The notes: a model not told the origin generated them from the sequence alone. A DNA stretch of 64,000 nt from an uncultured Nitrospirales bacterium (GCA_951812745.1 OX638327.1:1477914-1541913), one strand, 5' to 3'; shown: positions 18,734-26,943, numbered from the stretch's first letter. Translations and numbers: made by a program.

Positions 18734-19555
18734 TTACGCGATTTCTCGCACGCGTTGGATGCCAGTGGCTTTGCCGGTTGCGGGATCAAATTCAATCACG
18801 GTTGCACCCAGCACCGCCGGGCCGGAGGCGACTTCAAACCGTCTGGGCATCTGCGTCAGAAATTTGTCGATCACCAGTTCTTTTTTCATGCCAATCACGG
18901 AATTGACGGGACCGGTCATCCCGATATCCGTCAAATAGGCCGTCCCCTTGGGAAGGATCTGCTCATCCGCGGTCTGCACGTGCGTGTGCGTGCCCACGAC
19001 GGCCGTCACCCGGCCGTCCAAAAAATGTCCCATGGCCATCTTCTCCGCCGTCGTTTCCGCGTGCATATCCACAATAATGCAGGGGGTCTGAGATCGCAGC
19101 TTTTCGACTTCGCGTTTGACCACCTGAAAGGGACAATCGAGCGCCGGCATAAACGCCCGGCCCATGACCTGGATCAGACCGATCTTCTCGCCGTTCGGCC
19201 TGTCGATGACGAACGACCCTTGCCCCGGCGTCCCGTCGGGATAATTGGCCGGGCGCAGGATCCTCGGCTCCTTGCGAATATAGTCCACCATTTCCTTTTT
19301 ATCCCAGACGTGATTACCCGTGGTGAGTGCCGACAGCCCCAGGTCGAACAAATCATTGGCCAGGTCAGCCGTAATGCCGAATCCGCCGGCCACGTTCTCG
19401 CCGTTCCCGACCACAATATCGACGCGATACTGTTCGCTCACCCTATGGATATTCTGGGTGATGCTACGCCGTCCCGGTTCACCGACAATGTCACCGATAA
19501 ACAACACAACCACAAATTCAATCGCTTCCCGTTGCCCGTCTTCTCTATTTGGCAA
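18734..19555 (-). CDS. ymdB: YmdB-type metallophosphoesterase (cyclic-nucleotide phosphodiesterase family)
   Basis: YmdB proteins are dimetal phosphodiesterases; Bacillus YmdB hydrolyses 2',3'- and 3',5'-cyclic nucleotides and affects RNase Y-linked regulation. Visible metal-binding motifs are FIGDIVGEPGR, NGENVAGGFGI, TTGNHVWD, DMHAETTAEK and GTHTHVQTADE, ending with YLTDIGMTGP. Family members usually start just before the first motif, so the 18-residue Met start at 19555 may be an overextension and a GTG near 19512 is an alternative. The longer form overlaps rny by 11 nt. The rny-ymdB pairing is conserved in many phyla. Confidence 0.92.
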   Translation of the reverse strand: MPNREDGQREAIEFVVVLFIGDIVGEPGRRSITQNIHRVSEQYRVDIVVGNGENVAGGFGITADLANDLFDLGLSALTTGNHVWDKKEMVDYIRKEPRILRPANYPDGTPGQGSFVIDRPNGEKIGLIQVMGRAFMPALDCPFQVVKREVEKLRSQTPCIIVDMHAETTAEKMAMGHFLDGRVTAVVGTHTHVQTADEQILPKGTAYLTDIGMTGPVNSVIGMKKELVIDKFLTQMPRRFEVASGPAVLGATVIEFDPATGKATGIQRVREIA

Positions 19556-21122
19556 ATTCGACGAATCGACTTTCCCGAATCACCGTCACTTTAATCTGAC
19601 CGGGGTACGTCATTTCCTGTTCGATTTTCTTGGACAGGTCCCGAGACAGGACAAGGGCTTCATTGTCGGACAGTTTTTCCTGTCGAACAATCACGCGCAC
19701 TTCCCGCCCGGCCTGAATGGCATAGGCTTTATCCACTCCCTCATAGCCCACGGCCAAGCCTTCCAGTTTTTCCAATCGTTTCACGTAGGCTTCCAGCGTT
19801 TCCCGTCGCGCACCGGGCCTGGCAGCGGACAAGGCTTCCGCCGCCGCGACCAACACGGATTCCGGGCAAATCGGGTCAACCTGTTCATGGTGTGCGGCAA
19901 TCGCATTCACGACCTTTTCGGACTCGCCGTACTTCTTCGCGATTTCGGCGCCCAACATCGCATGCGTGCCCTCTTCTTCGTGGCTCACCACTTTCCCGAT
20001 GTCGTGCAACAGCGCCCCGCGTTTGGCCAACTTGATATCCAAGCCCAATTCCGCGGCCATGATGCCGCAGATATACGACGCCTCACGGGCATGATACAAA
20101 TTGTTTTGTCCGTAGCTGGTGCGGTAGCGTAACCGGCCCAGGAGTTTCACGATCTCGGGATGAAACTCCGAAAGGCCGACCTCGAAGATCACCTTTTCGG
20201 CTTCTTCCCGCATCACCTTCTCGAGATCGCCTTTGACTTTTTCCACGACCTCTTCAATTCGCGTCGGATGAATGCGACCATCCTGCATCAGCCGCTCAAG
20301 CGCGATTTTGGCAACCTCGCGTCGCAAGGGATCGAACCCGGAGACGATCACGGCTTCCGGTGTTTCATCGACGATTAAATCCACGCCCGTTGCCGCTTCC
20401 AAGGCTCGAATGTTTCGGCCTTCCCGTCCGATGATGCGCCCCTTCATCCCGTCACTGGCCAGGGACACCACCGAGATGGTGGCTTCATTGACGTAATCAC
20501 GAGTAATCCGTTGAATCGAGTTGGTCACGATTTGTTGGGCTTCCCGGTCCGCATGTTCCCGAGCTTCGTCAAGGATCCGCTTCGTCAGCCCCGTGGCTTC
20601 CATACGAACCTCACTTTCAATCTCGGCCAACAATTGCCGCTTGCCTTCTTCCGTGGTCAACCCGGCCACGCGCTCCAAGGCTTCACGATGTTCTCGTATT
20701 GTTTGCTCACAGACCCGTTCTTGCTTCCCCAACGAGACTTCCCGATCCGAGACGGTACGTTCTCTCTTGCGAAATTCCTCCTCGCGACGCTCAAAATTCG
20801 CGATTTTTCTTTCCAATCCTTCTTCCCGTTGCCCCGTTCGTTTTTCCAGCCACTGCAATTCGCTTCGTTTTTCTTTTTCCGTCTTTTCCAATTGCGCTTT
20901 GGATTGGAACACCAGATCCTTCGCTTCAATCTTCGCTTCCTTGACAATATGCTCGGCTTCGCGTTCCGCTGATTGCGTTAATTGGAGCAGTTGGTCTTCG
21001 GCTTTACGACGTTGCGTGGTGAAACGCGTACGTTGAATCACGCCGTTCAACACAAACCCCGCACCAAGGCCGATGCCTCCGACGACTGCCATGATGATGA
21101 TATCCGTGAAAATGGTCGTCAC
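19545..21122 (-). CDS. rny: Ribonuclease Y
   Basis: RNase Y is a membrane-anchored endonuclease that starts mRNA decay. The 525-residue protein has an N-terminal helix (IIIMAVVGGIGLGAGFVLNGV, about 7-27), a long charged coiled coil (about 35-200), a KH domain with GRIIGREGRNIRALE (about 218-232), and an HD domain with the LLHDIGK metal motif (about 363) and AAHHEQVDP. It matches the usual length of 510-525. The start is GTG at 21122 beside a G-rich stretch. It heads the rny-ymdB-xseA-xseB run and is preceded by a 548 bp non-coding gap. Confidence 0.96.
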   Translation of the reverse strand: MTTIFTDIIIMAVVGGIGLGAGFVLNGVIQRTRFTTQRRKAEDQLLQLTQSAEREAEHIVKEAKIEAKDLVFQSKAQLEKTEKEKRSELQWLEKRTGQREEGLERKIANFERREEEFRKRERTVSDREVSLGKQERVCEQTIREHREALERVAGLTTEEGKRQLLAEIESEVRMEATGLTKRILDEAREHADREAQQIVTNSIQRITRDYVNEATISVVSLASDGMKGRIIGREGRNIRALEAATGVDLIVDETPEAVIVSGFDPLRREVAKIALERLMQDGRIHPTRIEEVVEKVKGDLEKVMREEAEKVIFEVGLSEFHPEIVKLLGRLRYRTSYGQNNLYHAREASYICGIMAAELGLDIKLAKRGALLHDIGKVVSHEEEGTHAMLGAEIAKKYGESEKVVNAIAAHHEQVDPICPESVLVAAAEALSAARPGARRETLEAYVKRLEKLEGLAVGYEGVDKAYAIQAGREVRVIVRQEKLSDNEALVLSRDLSKKIEQEMTYPGQIKVTVIRESRFVEFAK

Positions 21123-21670
21123 CCCCTTCTCTCACAGGACAGGCACAAAGGCACTGTCCCTACGACAAAGGCGCGTACGTCAGCCTTTGGAATCATTGAC
21201 AATGTTCAAGTTGAACATGGGCGTAGGGAGCAACAATCGTTGATCCTTACGCTCTCATATGGACTCGTGTGACAGGAAACGGGGGGAACGAGGAAAGGCA
21301 GGGAATGACGAGAACGGACTTTACGCGATGTTAGGGTGTGTGAAAAACATCGCAAAAGGTAGATTTTGGCTGACGCCCAGATTTCGACATCTGTTTAAGA
21401 TTCTATCCGCCATGACCTTGGATCTATTATCGGCTATCTACCCGGGTGACTCTTCCTGCCTCACGGATACGGTCTCGGCCAGACAGGGTGAACCACCCCT
21501 CAATTCAAACTCCACAGTTATGCACACCCGCAGTTTGACAAAACTCGTTTCATTCCATGTCCTACACCACTCGTTCTTCCTGTTCGACGAATGTACCCCT
21601 CTCAAAGGTTAAAATTTTTTGACGTCGTACTTTACCAGAGCGTTGTACGTCGTGCAAGAACAGAGACTGA
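21123..21670 (-). other. Non-coding gap between zapA and rny with a promoter and hairpins; possible small RNA
   Basis: I find no credible protein gene in these 548 bp. On the minus strand there is a promoter at its upstream end (21629-21657). Downstream come a TCAAACT..AGTTTGA inverted repeat (about 21508-21538), a nested hairpin with GGGTG/CACCC closing and CCTGTCT/AGGCAGG inner arms (about 21440-21500), and GCGATGTT..AACATCGC arms (21326-21354). In many bacteria 6S RNA is encoded next to zapA, which makes a small RNA here plausible, but I could not build the full 6S fold or find a T-run terminator. Confidence 0.4.
21629..21657 (-). promoter_or_regulatory. Sigma-70-like promoter after zapA
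   Basis: The minus strand has -35 TTGCAC (21657-21652), a 17-nt spacer and -10 TAAAGT (21634-21629). It fires into the 0.5 kb gap before rny, so it could drive rny with a very long leader or a separate small RNA. Each hexamer differs from consensus at two or fewer positions. Confidence 0.5.
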
Positions 21671-21964
21671 TCAGAGGTGGTCCGTCCCGATACGGGATTC
21701 GATACACTCCAACAACCCCTCGGCTCGACGCTCGATTTCAGCCTCGCCTGCCTGCCGACGGCGTTCTTGCCGAAACAGTTGATCCGCAATGTTCATCGCG
21801 GCCAGGATGGCCACTTTAATGGGCGTGGATCGGGTCGTCCCTTGCGCGATGGTCTGCATTTGCCCTTCAACGTATCGGGCGAGTTCCTGTACATAGCCTT
21901 CATCTTCAATAGGTCGCAAAGCCAATTTCTGTCCATATACGTCAACCTCGATGCTCTTAGTCAT
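21671..21964 (-). CDS. zapA: Cell division protein ZapA
   Basis: ZapA binds and bundles FtsZ protofilaments at the Z ring. The 97-residue protein begins MTKSIEVDVYGQKLALRP and continues with GYVQELARYVEGQM and VAILAAMNIADQLF, the standard ZapA domain pattern with a C-terminal helix. The start is set by GGAGG 7 nt upstream of the ATG at 21964; the frame is open for 22 further codons but that would overlap the upstream gene more. It overlaps the end of the zapB-like gene by 8 nt. Confidence 0.92.
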   Translation of the reverse strand: MTKSIEVDVYGQKLALRPIEDEGYVQELARYVEGQMQTIAQGTTRSTPIKVAILAAMNIADQLFRQERRRQAGEAEIERRAEGLLECIESRIGTDHL

Positions 21965-22214
21965 GTGCAACCTCCTGCAGGCCAGCCTCTGCAGATTCCA
22001 GGCTATCCAGTTGCTCCAGCACCTTTTCAATGCGTTCCTTGATATGCACGCGCTCTTCTTCCCACTCGCAGGCCTGGGCCTTTTGCCTCGACAAATCTTC
22101 TTGAACCAAATTCAACTGTTGTTGAAGCGACCCATTCGCCTGCTTTAATTCGTGGACCAACTCCACCAAGTCACGGACTCGAACCTCCAATGTTTCCATT
22201 TTTTCGAGACTCAT
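21957..22214 (-). CDS. zapB: ZapB-like coiled-coil cell division protein
   Basis: This is an 85-residue protein that is almost entirely coiled coil (VRDLVELVHELKQANGSLQQQL, then RQKAQACEWEEERVHIKERIEKVLEQL). This is the shape and size of ZapB, which links the Z ring to MatP and the chromosome through ZapA. The call rests on structure and the immediate overlap with zapA, because coiled coils are weak in sequence identity. A clear AGGAGG precedes the ATG, and a strong promoter lies upstream at 22254-22282. Confidence 0.78.
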   Translation of the reverse strand: MSLEKMETLEVRVRDLVELVHELKQANGSLQQQLNLVQEDLSRQKAQACEWEEERVHIKERIEKVLEQLDSLESAEAGLQEVAHD

Positions 22215-22253
22215 CGGGACAACCTCCTTCGCGGCAACCGGGCAAGTACGGCT

Positions 22254-22282
22254 AAAATAAATTCTTTAACAGGCCCTGTCAA
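22254..22282 (-). promoter_or_regulatory. Sigma-70-type promoter for zapB-zapA
   Basis: The minus strand has a perfect -35 TTGACA (22282-22277), a 17-nt spacer and -10 TATTTT (22259-22254). It overlaps the 3' end of the lytic-transglycosylase remnant, so zapBA does not depend on that gene for transcription. Confidence 0.72.
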
Positions 22283-22547
22283 GAGAAAGAGCGCTACATG
22301 TTGTGGCCTGTAGGGCATGATCGATACGATAGGTTGTAAGCACTGGCTTCACGTACCCACGGGTTTCCCTATAGAAAATCAGGTCGACGAATGCATCCAG
22401 ACCTCGATCTCCAATCTTGGTAATCCAACGGTGCACCGCCTCAGGCCCGGCATGATACGCCGCGACGGCTCGAAGGAGATTGCCGGTATCGTCCCGTAAC
22501 AATTCCCCAACGTCGGCCAGATACGTATTCCGCCATTCGTTGACCAC
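22266..22547 (-). pseudogene. Remnant of a lytic murein transglycosylase (SLT C-terminal part)
   Basis: The 93 codons from a GTG at 22547 match only the end of an SLT catalytic domain: YLADVGELLRDD..LLRAVAAYHAGPEAVHRWI (key AAYHAGP, RW) and YRETRGYVKPVLTTY. The catalytic Glu and the N-terminal half are absent. Upstream the same frame stays open to 22631 but reads through the palindromic repeat at 22526-22596, giving low-complexity Lys-rich sequence, then meets a TGA at 22634-22632. I infer a 5' deletion with the repeat at the breakpoint. A functional short protein cannot be excluded but would lack the active site. Confidence 0.75.
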
Positions 22548-22596
22548 TTCTGCCTTTTCCTTCCCTTTCTTTGTAAGAAGGGTCAGGAGGGGTCGA
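22526..22596. repeat. Palindromic intergenic repeat, copy B (at the SLT breakpoint)
   Basis: Positions 22535-22580 (ATTCGTTGAC, GCCTTTTCCTTCCC, CTTTGTAAG) match 44158-44202 at most positions, followed by the AGAAGGGTCAGGAGGGG arm that mirrors the CCCTTTCTT arm. It joins the truncated SLT frame on one side to the unrelated gene ending at 22653 on the other. Confidence 0.7.
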
Positions 22597-22652
22597 CCGG
22601 CAACGATTTCCGAACGGATACCGTCCTCACGTCACGCCGCGTGGGGGCGAAT

Positions 22653-23345
22653 TTACCGCGGCGGTCCGACTTGTTTCCGGTCGGGAGTCAGTTCCTCCAA
22701 CCGAAACTGCTTGGGGAGGAGGACCGGAACCACCAGGGCGACGGGATCGCCGCGTTTCAGCGTCGTGGGTTTTTCCAATTGCAGGAGCACGTTGGCCACA
22801 AACGCGTCGTAATCCGGAAGGAAGTCGTACAAATTGGGCGTGAGCTTGTATTCCTGTGATTTGATCCCTTCCCAGACGGAAAACGTGCGTTCCGGGTAAT
22901 GATAGAAATGGTTGGGGATATCCTTCAGCATAATGCCGATCTGCTTGGGGTAATAGAACCGGATGCCACAACAGAGTTTGGCATAGCCGCTGTTCAAAAT
23001 CGTGTCCACGTACCTCCCGGAAAAGGATTTGTAGCCCAGCAGCCGTTCTTCGGGACGGATTTCAGGCGCCTGCCATTTTAATCCGTCTTTCGTCCGGCGA
23101 ATCTTGCAGTCCACAGGACACCGGACCAGCCACCCGTACTGGCCCACCATGCGCACCGGCCCGCAATCATCCGGAAGCACCTTGTACCCCCCGGCGGCCA
23201 GTTCCCGCTGCTCGTGCAACGGCATGTTGGTCATCAACGGCCGGTGGGGATGGAAATCGAGCTTCAACCGTTCCGGGGCAATGGCGGTCGTGTACTCACG
23301 CTCCCAATACACGGTCCACTGAAAATGGTCAGGAAGTTCGCTCAT
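22653..23345 (-). CDS. Hypothetical protein (possibly DUF6065-like)
   Basis: This is a 230-residue soluble protein with no signal peptide or membrane helix. It is rich in aromatic residues and Cys: DDCGPVRMVGQYGWLVRCPVDCKI (about 60-83) and SGYAKLCCGIRFYYPKQIGIML (about 118-139). The GWLVRCPVD segment followed by a G-x-x-W stretch reminds me of DUF6065 proteins, but I cannot confirm that without a profile search. The start is ATG at 23345, with an in-frame GTG one codon earlier and no clear ribosome-binding site. Neighbours (SLT remnant, small zinc ribbon) give no functional hint. Confidence 0.7.
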   Translation of the reverse strand: MSELPDHFQWTVYWEREYTTAIAPERLKLDFHPHRPLMTNMPLHEQRELAAGGYKVLPDDCGPVRMVGQYGWLVRCPVDCKIRRTKDGLKWQAPEIRPEERLLGYKSFSGRYVDTILNSGYAKLCCGIRFYYPKQIGIMLKDIPNHFYHYPERTFSVWEGIKSQEYKLTPNLYDFLPDYDAFVANVLLQLEKPTTLKRGDPVALVVPVLLPKQFRLEELTPDRKQVGPPR

Positions 23346-23541
23346 CACATTGGTTCATTTCATCGGGTTCCACTGCGCCACCGGCACCATGACCGGCCGG
23401 CTGGCACCCGCGAGTGCAAGACAACGGAACAACCACAGATGGCAACAGAAACAGACATGGATGGAATCGTGAGAAAAACACCGGAAGGGAACGGGAACAA
23501 CCCGCGCGCCGCGTGGAGGCCGTGGGCCACAGCCGCGATGG

Positions 23542-23727
23542 TTACATACGCTCGGTTTCTTCTTCCATGTGTTCTTCGACGGAAACATGGGTGAGGGTGC
23601 CGTTATAGTCGCAGCGATGACAGCGAACGCGCCACTCTTCGACCCATCGTTCCTGAACAAAGGTTTGATTGCATTTGGGACAGACAAAGACCCCTTTGAC
23701 GTAATGGACCTGTCGCTTAAACTTCAT
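23542..23727 (-). CDS. Small zinc-ribbon protein
   Basis: The 61-residue protein carries two CxxC knuckles, CPKC (about residue 16) and CHRC (about 36), separated by 16 residues, which is a zinc-ribbon layout. The C-terminus is acidic (EEHMEEETERM). A strong GGAGG precedes the ATG (TGAAGGAGGAAAAGG spacing), so it is expressed as its own cistron. Function is unknown; such ribbons bind nucleic acid or act as scaffolds. It lies between the hypothetical gene and the Xer recombinase, with about 190 bp of empty sequence on the left and 120 bp on the right. Confidence 0.75.
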   Translation of the reverse strand: MKFKRQVHYVKGVFVCPKCNQTFVQERWVEEWRVRCHRCDYNGTLTHVSVEEHMEEETERM

Positions 23728-23848
23728 CCTTTTCCTCCTTCAGGCGGACTGATCGTACGTAGAGATTCAGCGAATCAAGCCTGCCACAGGGCATTTCTTA
23801 TTTGCAACGTAGGGGATGGCCCCTGTGCCGTCCCTAATGCCTTGGAGC

Positions 23849-24805
23849 CTAATCCTGGGAGGCCGTTTCACCGGGGCGCGCGCGGCGGCGTTTGCGGGGG
23901 AATCGGTCGTCATGGACCTGCTTCAGCCGCTTGTGCTCCACGTGCGTATAGATTTGGGTGGTGGCGATGTTGACGTGGCCCAGCATCATTTGCACGGCGC
24001 GCAAATCGGCGCCGTGATCCAGTAGATGCGTGGCAAACGAATGGCGCAGCATGTGCGGCGAGATCGGTTTGTGAATGCCGGCTCGCAACGCCCGCCCCCG
24101 GAGAATGATCCAAAAGCTCTGGCGCGTCATTGCCGCCCCCCGCCTCGTCACGAACAATGCCGGCGTCGATCGACCTTTCAGCAAAGCCGGCCGTACTTCC
24201 CGGCAATAGGCCACCAGCTTCCGGCGCGCGACCTCGCCGATGGGCACCATGCGTTGTTTGTCGCGTTTTCCGGTGGCTTGCACGTACCCCACTTCCACGT
24301 TGACCGCCGACAGGGGCAGCGAGATCAATTCTGACACCCGGAGCCCCGCCGCGTACATCAACTCCACCATGGCGGCATCCCGAATTTCTTCCAGGCCTTG
24401 TCCGACCGGCAATTCCAACAAGGCCGTGACCTCGGATTCGGAGAGCGTCTTGGGCAGTTTGGCCCATTGTTTCGGCGCCCCGGGTAATTGTGACAGCACT
24501 TCGGGGGCCCCGTGCTCCGTACTGAGAAACCGGTAAAACCCCCGGATGGCCGCCAGGCACCGGGACACCGAGGCCGGAGACAATTGTTGCGCGCGCAGGT
24601 GATTCAGAAACCCGGTCAAATGCGGTGGGACGTCCAGGGGATCGGTCTTGCCCTGCAACGCCAAGTAGGCTTGCAGTTTCTCCAGGTCGCGCCGGTAGGC
24701 CCGGACGGTATTGTCGGCGACGCCGCCCTCGACTCGCAAATTGGTCAGGTACTGGTCGATCAGGTCCTCGATGCGCCACGGTTGCGTCGTCGGCTCGTCA
24801 TTCAT
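23849..24805 (-). CDS. xerD: Tyrosine site-specific recombinase, XerC/XerD type
   Basis: Xer recombinases resolve chromosome dimers at dif near the division septum under FtsK control. The 318-residue protein has the N-terminal SAM-like core-binding domain (TNLRVEGGVADNTVRAYRRDL, key residues N--R-Y--DL) and a catalytic domain with Arg in YAAGLRVSEL, HMLRHSFATHLL (HxxR), LGHVNIATTQIYTHV (second His and nucleophilic Tyr). That set is complete. It is a lone chromosomal gene without an attachment site or phage neighbours, so a housekeeping Xer is likelier than an integrase. XerC versus XerD cannot be decided from sequence alone; the symbol is a best guess. Confidence 0.85.
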   Translation of the reverse strand: MNDEPTTQPWRIEDLIDQYLTNLRVEGGVADNTVRAYRRDLEKLQAYLALQGKTDPLDVPPHLTGFLNHLRAQQLSPASVSRCLAAIRGFYRFLSTEHGAPEVLSQLPGAPKQWAKLPKTLSESEVTALLELPVGQGLEEIRDAAMVELMYAAGLRVSELISLPLSAVNVEVGYVQATGKRDKQRMVPIGEVARRKLVAYCREVRPALLKGRSTPALFVTRRGAAMTRQSFWIILRGRALRAGIHKPISPHMLRHSFATHLLDHGADLRAVQMMLGHVNIATTQIYTHVEHKRLKQVHDDRFPRKRRRARPGETASQD

Positions 24806-24833
24806 GCGCGGTTCCGTTCTTCTTGGTTTGTTG

Positions 24834-24874
24834 CCCCCTCACCCCAGCCCTCTCCCGCCAGGGGAGAGGGAGCA
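24834..24874. repeat. Palindromic intergenic repeat, copy D (hairpin module only)
   Basis: Positions 24834-24856 are identical over 23 nt to 10030-10052, then GGGGAGAGGG (24861-24870) forms the other arm of a CCCTCTCCC hairpin. It sits between divergent genes, so it cannot be a transcription terminator for either; it ends about 18 nt before the promoter of the next gene. Confidence 0.7.
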
Positions 24875-24891
24875 AACCTGTCCGGTCTTTC

Positions 24892-24920
24892 TTGACAGTC
24901 TTCGACCCTGGCTTTATATA
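24892..24920 (+). promoter_or_regulatory. Sigma-70-type promoter for the TPR/periplasmic-binding protein gene
   Basis: A perfect -35 TTGACA (24892-24897), a 17-nt spacer and -10 TATATA (24915-24920) lie 22 nt before the ATG at 24943. It probably also serves the site-2 protease and trpS genes, which follow in the same direction with gaps of about 20 nt. Confidence 0.75.
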
Positions 24921-24942
24921 CCACAATGCGTAACAATGTCTC

Positions 24943-26943
24943 ATGATCGTCGCCGCGGCTTCTTTTTCCTCCACGCTTCTCCGGTTCCTCCTCCTCACCG
25001 TCAGTTTGTGGCCGGGGGCGGCCCTTGCCCAGTTTTTGTCCGCTCCACCGGCCGGGGAGCCGCCCCTGCCACTGACCGAGGAGCAGGCCCTCGCCCAAAT
25101 CAGGGTCGAACTCGGACAGGAACACGGTGAAGCGGCGGTGCAACTGATCGAACGGTTTCTCGATCGATCCGAGCCGCCCGCCTTCATTGAGCAATTCACT
25201 TTTTTGCACGCCGAAGCCCTGGAGGCTCAGGGTCAGGACAGCCAGGCCATCGTCACCCTTGAACAATTTCTGGAAGAATATCCGGGCTCTCGGCTGGCCC
25301 ACGAGGCCCGATTGCGGCTGGGCACCCTGTATACCGAATTGCAACAACCCGGCCGTGCCATTCCCATCCTGTCCCGGGTCCTGGATCTGACGCCGGACCA
25401 AACGCTGCGGGCCGAAGCCCTCCATCGCTTGTGCCTCGCGTACGAGTCGAACGGTGAGTCCCTGCAGGCGATTCACACCGCCTTGATTCATGCCGAACAA
25501 GCAGGTGAAGACGCACGACGGGATCTCCGGGACTACGTGCAAAATCTCATCCTGCACCGGATGGACGACCAATCGCTCGGCGAGGTCCTGGATGCCTTTT
25601 CGAGCACGTATCCCGGCGACCTGGCCTTGATCCGTCTCATCGAACTCCGTCAGTCACGGGGGGAGGAGACGTTGGCCGAACGGGATATCCGCGCTTTCCT
25701 GCACCGCTTTCCCGATCATCCCTATGCTCACACCGCGACCGCGCTTCTGCGTACCGCCGTGGTCGGGATCAAAGCCCATCGCCATGTCGTTGCCGCAGCC
25801 CTGCCTTTTTCGGGAACCCTGAAGCCCTTCGGGACCGAGGCGTTCAACGGCGTGCGTCTGGCCCTGGACGAGGCGGAGGCCTTTTGGGGCCCGAACGCCG
25901 TGGGGCTCGTGGTCAAGGACAGCGTCCTGCCGGCCGCCCGGTTTCGCCGCGAGCTTTCGTCCCTGCTCGACGACTTTTCCCCCATTGCCCTGATCGGCCC
26001 CTTGTTGGCCCGGGAGGTGCAACTCCTGGCCGATACCCCGGACCTCGCGGGCGTGCCGTTCGTCACCCCCACGGCGACCCTGCCGGACGTCAAGCAGTTC
26101 GGACGATATTGGTTTAGCACGGCCATGACACCTTCCCTCCAGATCAACCGTCTGGTGGACTATGCCGTGCAGCATTTCGGGTATACCCGCTTTTGTATCC
26201 TGGCTCCTCAGACGCCTCATGGCCGGCACTTGCATCACCTTTTTCAACAGGCCGTGGCTCGAAACGGAGGGACGGTGATTGCCGCCGAGGGGTATGAACC
26301 GGGGACGACCGATGCGTCGGTTCAAATCACCCGTCTCAAAGAGACGGATCTGAGCCTCGATGGAGAAATGTTGCCCCTGACACCCGAGGAGCCGGTCGAT
26401 CCGGAGCACAATCCCGTCACGGAGGACCCGACGCCGGAGGACGGGCAGACAGATGAAGATGTGCCGCTGGTGTATACCCCGGGCTTCGATGCCCTGTTTC
26501 TCCCCGGCCATCCGACCGACGTGGCCTTTCTTGCCGCGCAACTCGCTTTTTTCGATATGAACGTGCCCTTGTTGGGGACGAATACCTGGAACCACCCCAA
26601 TCTCTTGAAATGGGGGCGCAGTTCCATCGAGGGGGGACTGTTCGGGGATGCCCTGTTCCTTGACACCGCCGATCCGGCCATCCGGCGTTTTATCACCGCC
26701 TATCGTGAACGGTTTCGGGCCGAGCCTTCGATTTTTGCGCTCCAGGCCTACGATGCCATGCGCGTGGTCCTCGACGCGATCCGCCGCGGGGCGACGACCG
26801 GCCCCGACGTCCGCATGCAACTTTTTGTCCGGCACGATCTTCCCACCCTGGGCGGATTGGAAAAATTCGATGAGGGTGGCATCCTCACCCGTAAAGTGTA
26901 TATGATCCAGGTTCAACACGGTCGTTTCATCCAACTGGATTGA
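24943..26943 (+). CDS. Secreted TPR plus type-1 periplasmic-binding-fold protein (LpoA/branched-chain receptor-like)
   Basis: The 666-residue protein has a Sec signal peptide (LLRFLLLTVSLWPGAALAQ, cleavage near residue 30), a TPR region (about 40-270, e.g. HAEALEAQGQDSQAIVTLEQFLEEYPGS) and a periplasmic-binding type-1 domain (about 285-660, starting VVAAALPFSGTLKPFGTEAFNGVRLALDEAE). TPR plus this fold is the layout of LpoA, the outer-membrane activator of PBP1a, and of related ABC-receptor-like proteins. There is no lipobox, unlike LpoA. An acidic insert (about 485-515, EEPVDPEHNPVTEDPTPEDG) interrupts the binding domain. The role as a cell-wall synthesis regulator is inferred. Confidence 0.8.
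   Translation: MIVAAASFSSTLLRFLLLTVSLWPGAALAQFLSAPPAGEPPLPLTEEQALAQIRVELGQEHGEAAVQLIERFLDRSEPPAFIEQFTFLHAEALEAQGQDSQAIVTLEQFLEEYPGSRLAHEARLRLGTLYTELQQPGRAIPILSRVLDLTPDQTLRAEALHRLCLAYESNGESLQAIHTALIHAEQAGEDARRDLRDYVQNLILHRMDDQSLGEVLDAFSSTYPGDLALIRLIELRQSRGEETLAERDIRAFLHRFPDHPYAHTATALLRTAVVGIKAHRHVVAAALPFSGTLKPFGTEAFNGVRLALDEAEAFWGPNAVGLVVKDSVLPAARFRRELSSLLDDFSPIALIGPLLAREVQLLADTPDLAGVPFVTPTATLPDVKQFGRYWFSTAMTPSLQINRLVDYAVQHFGYTRFCILAPQTPHGRHLHHLFQQAVARNGGTVIAAEGYEPGTTDASVQITRLKETDLSLDGEMLPLTPEEPVDPEHNPVTEDPTPEDGQTDEDVPLVYTPGFDALFLPGHPTDVAFLAAQLAFFDMNVPLLGTNTWNHPNLLKWGRSSIEGGLFGDALFLDTADPAIRRFITAYRERFRAEPSIFALQAYDAMRVVLDAIRRGATTGPDVRMQLFVRHDLPTLGGLEKFDEGGILTRKVYMIQVQHGRFIQLD

Noticed and set aside
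21259-21612. 117-codon plus-strand frame in the zapA-rny gap
   Set aside because: No ribosome-binding site, no domain, low-quality composition, and on the opposite strand to the promoter and hairpins found there.
21123-21670. Firm call of 6S RNA beside zapA
   Set aside because: Position and promoter fit, but I could not assemble the closing stem and central bubble; kept only as a low-confidence non-coding region.
23849-24805. Phage or integrative-element integrase
   Set aside because: No attachment repeats, no adjacent tRNA and no cargo or phage genes; the protein fits chromosomal Xer recombinases.
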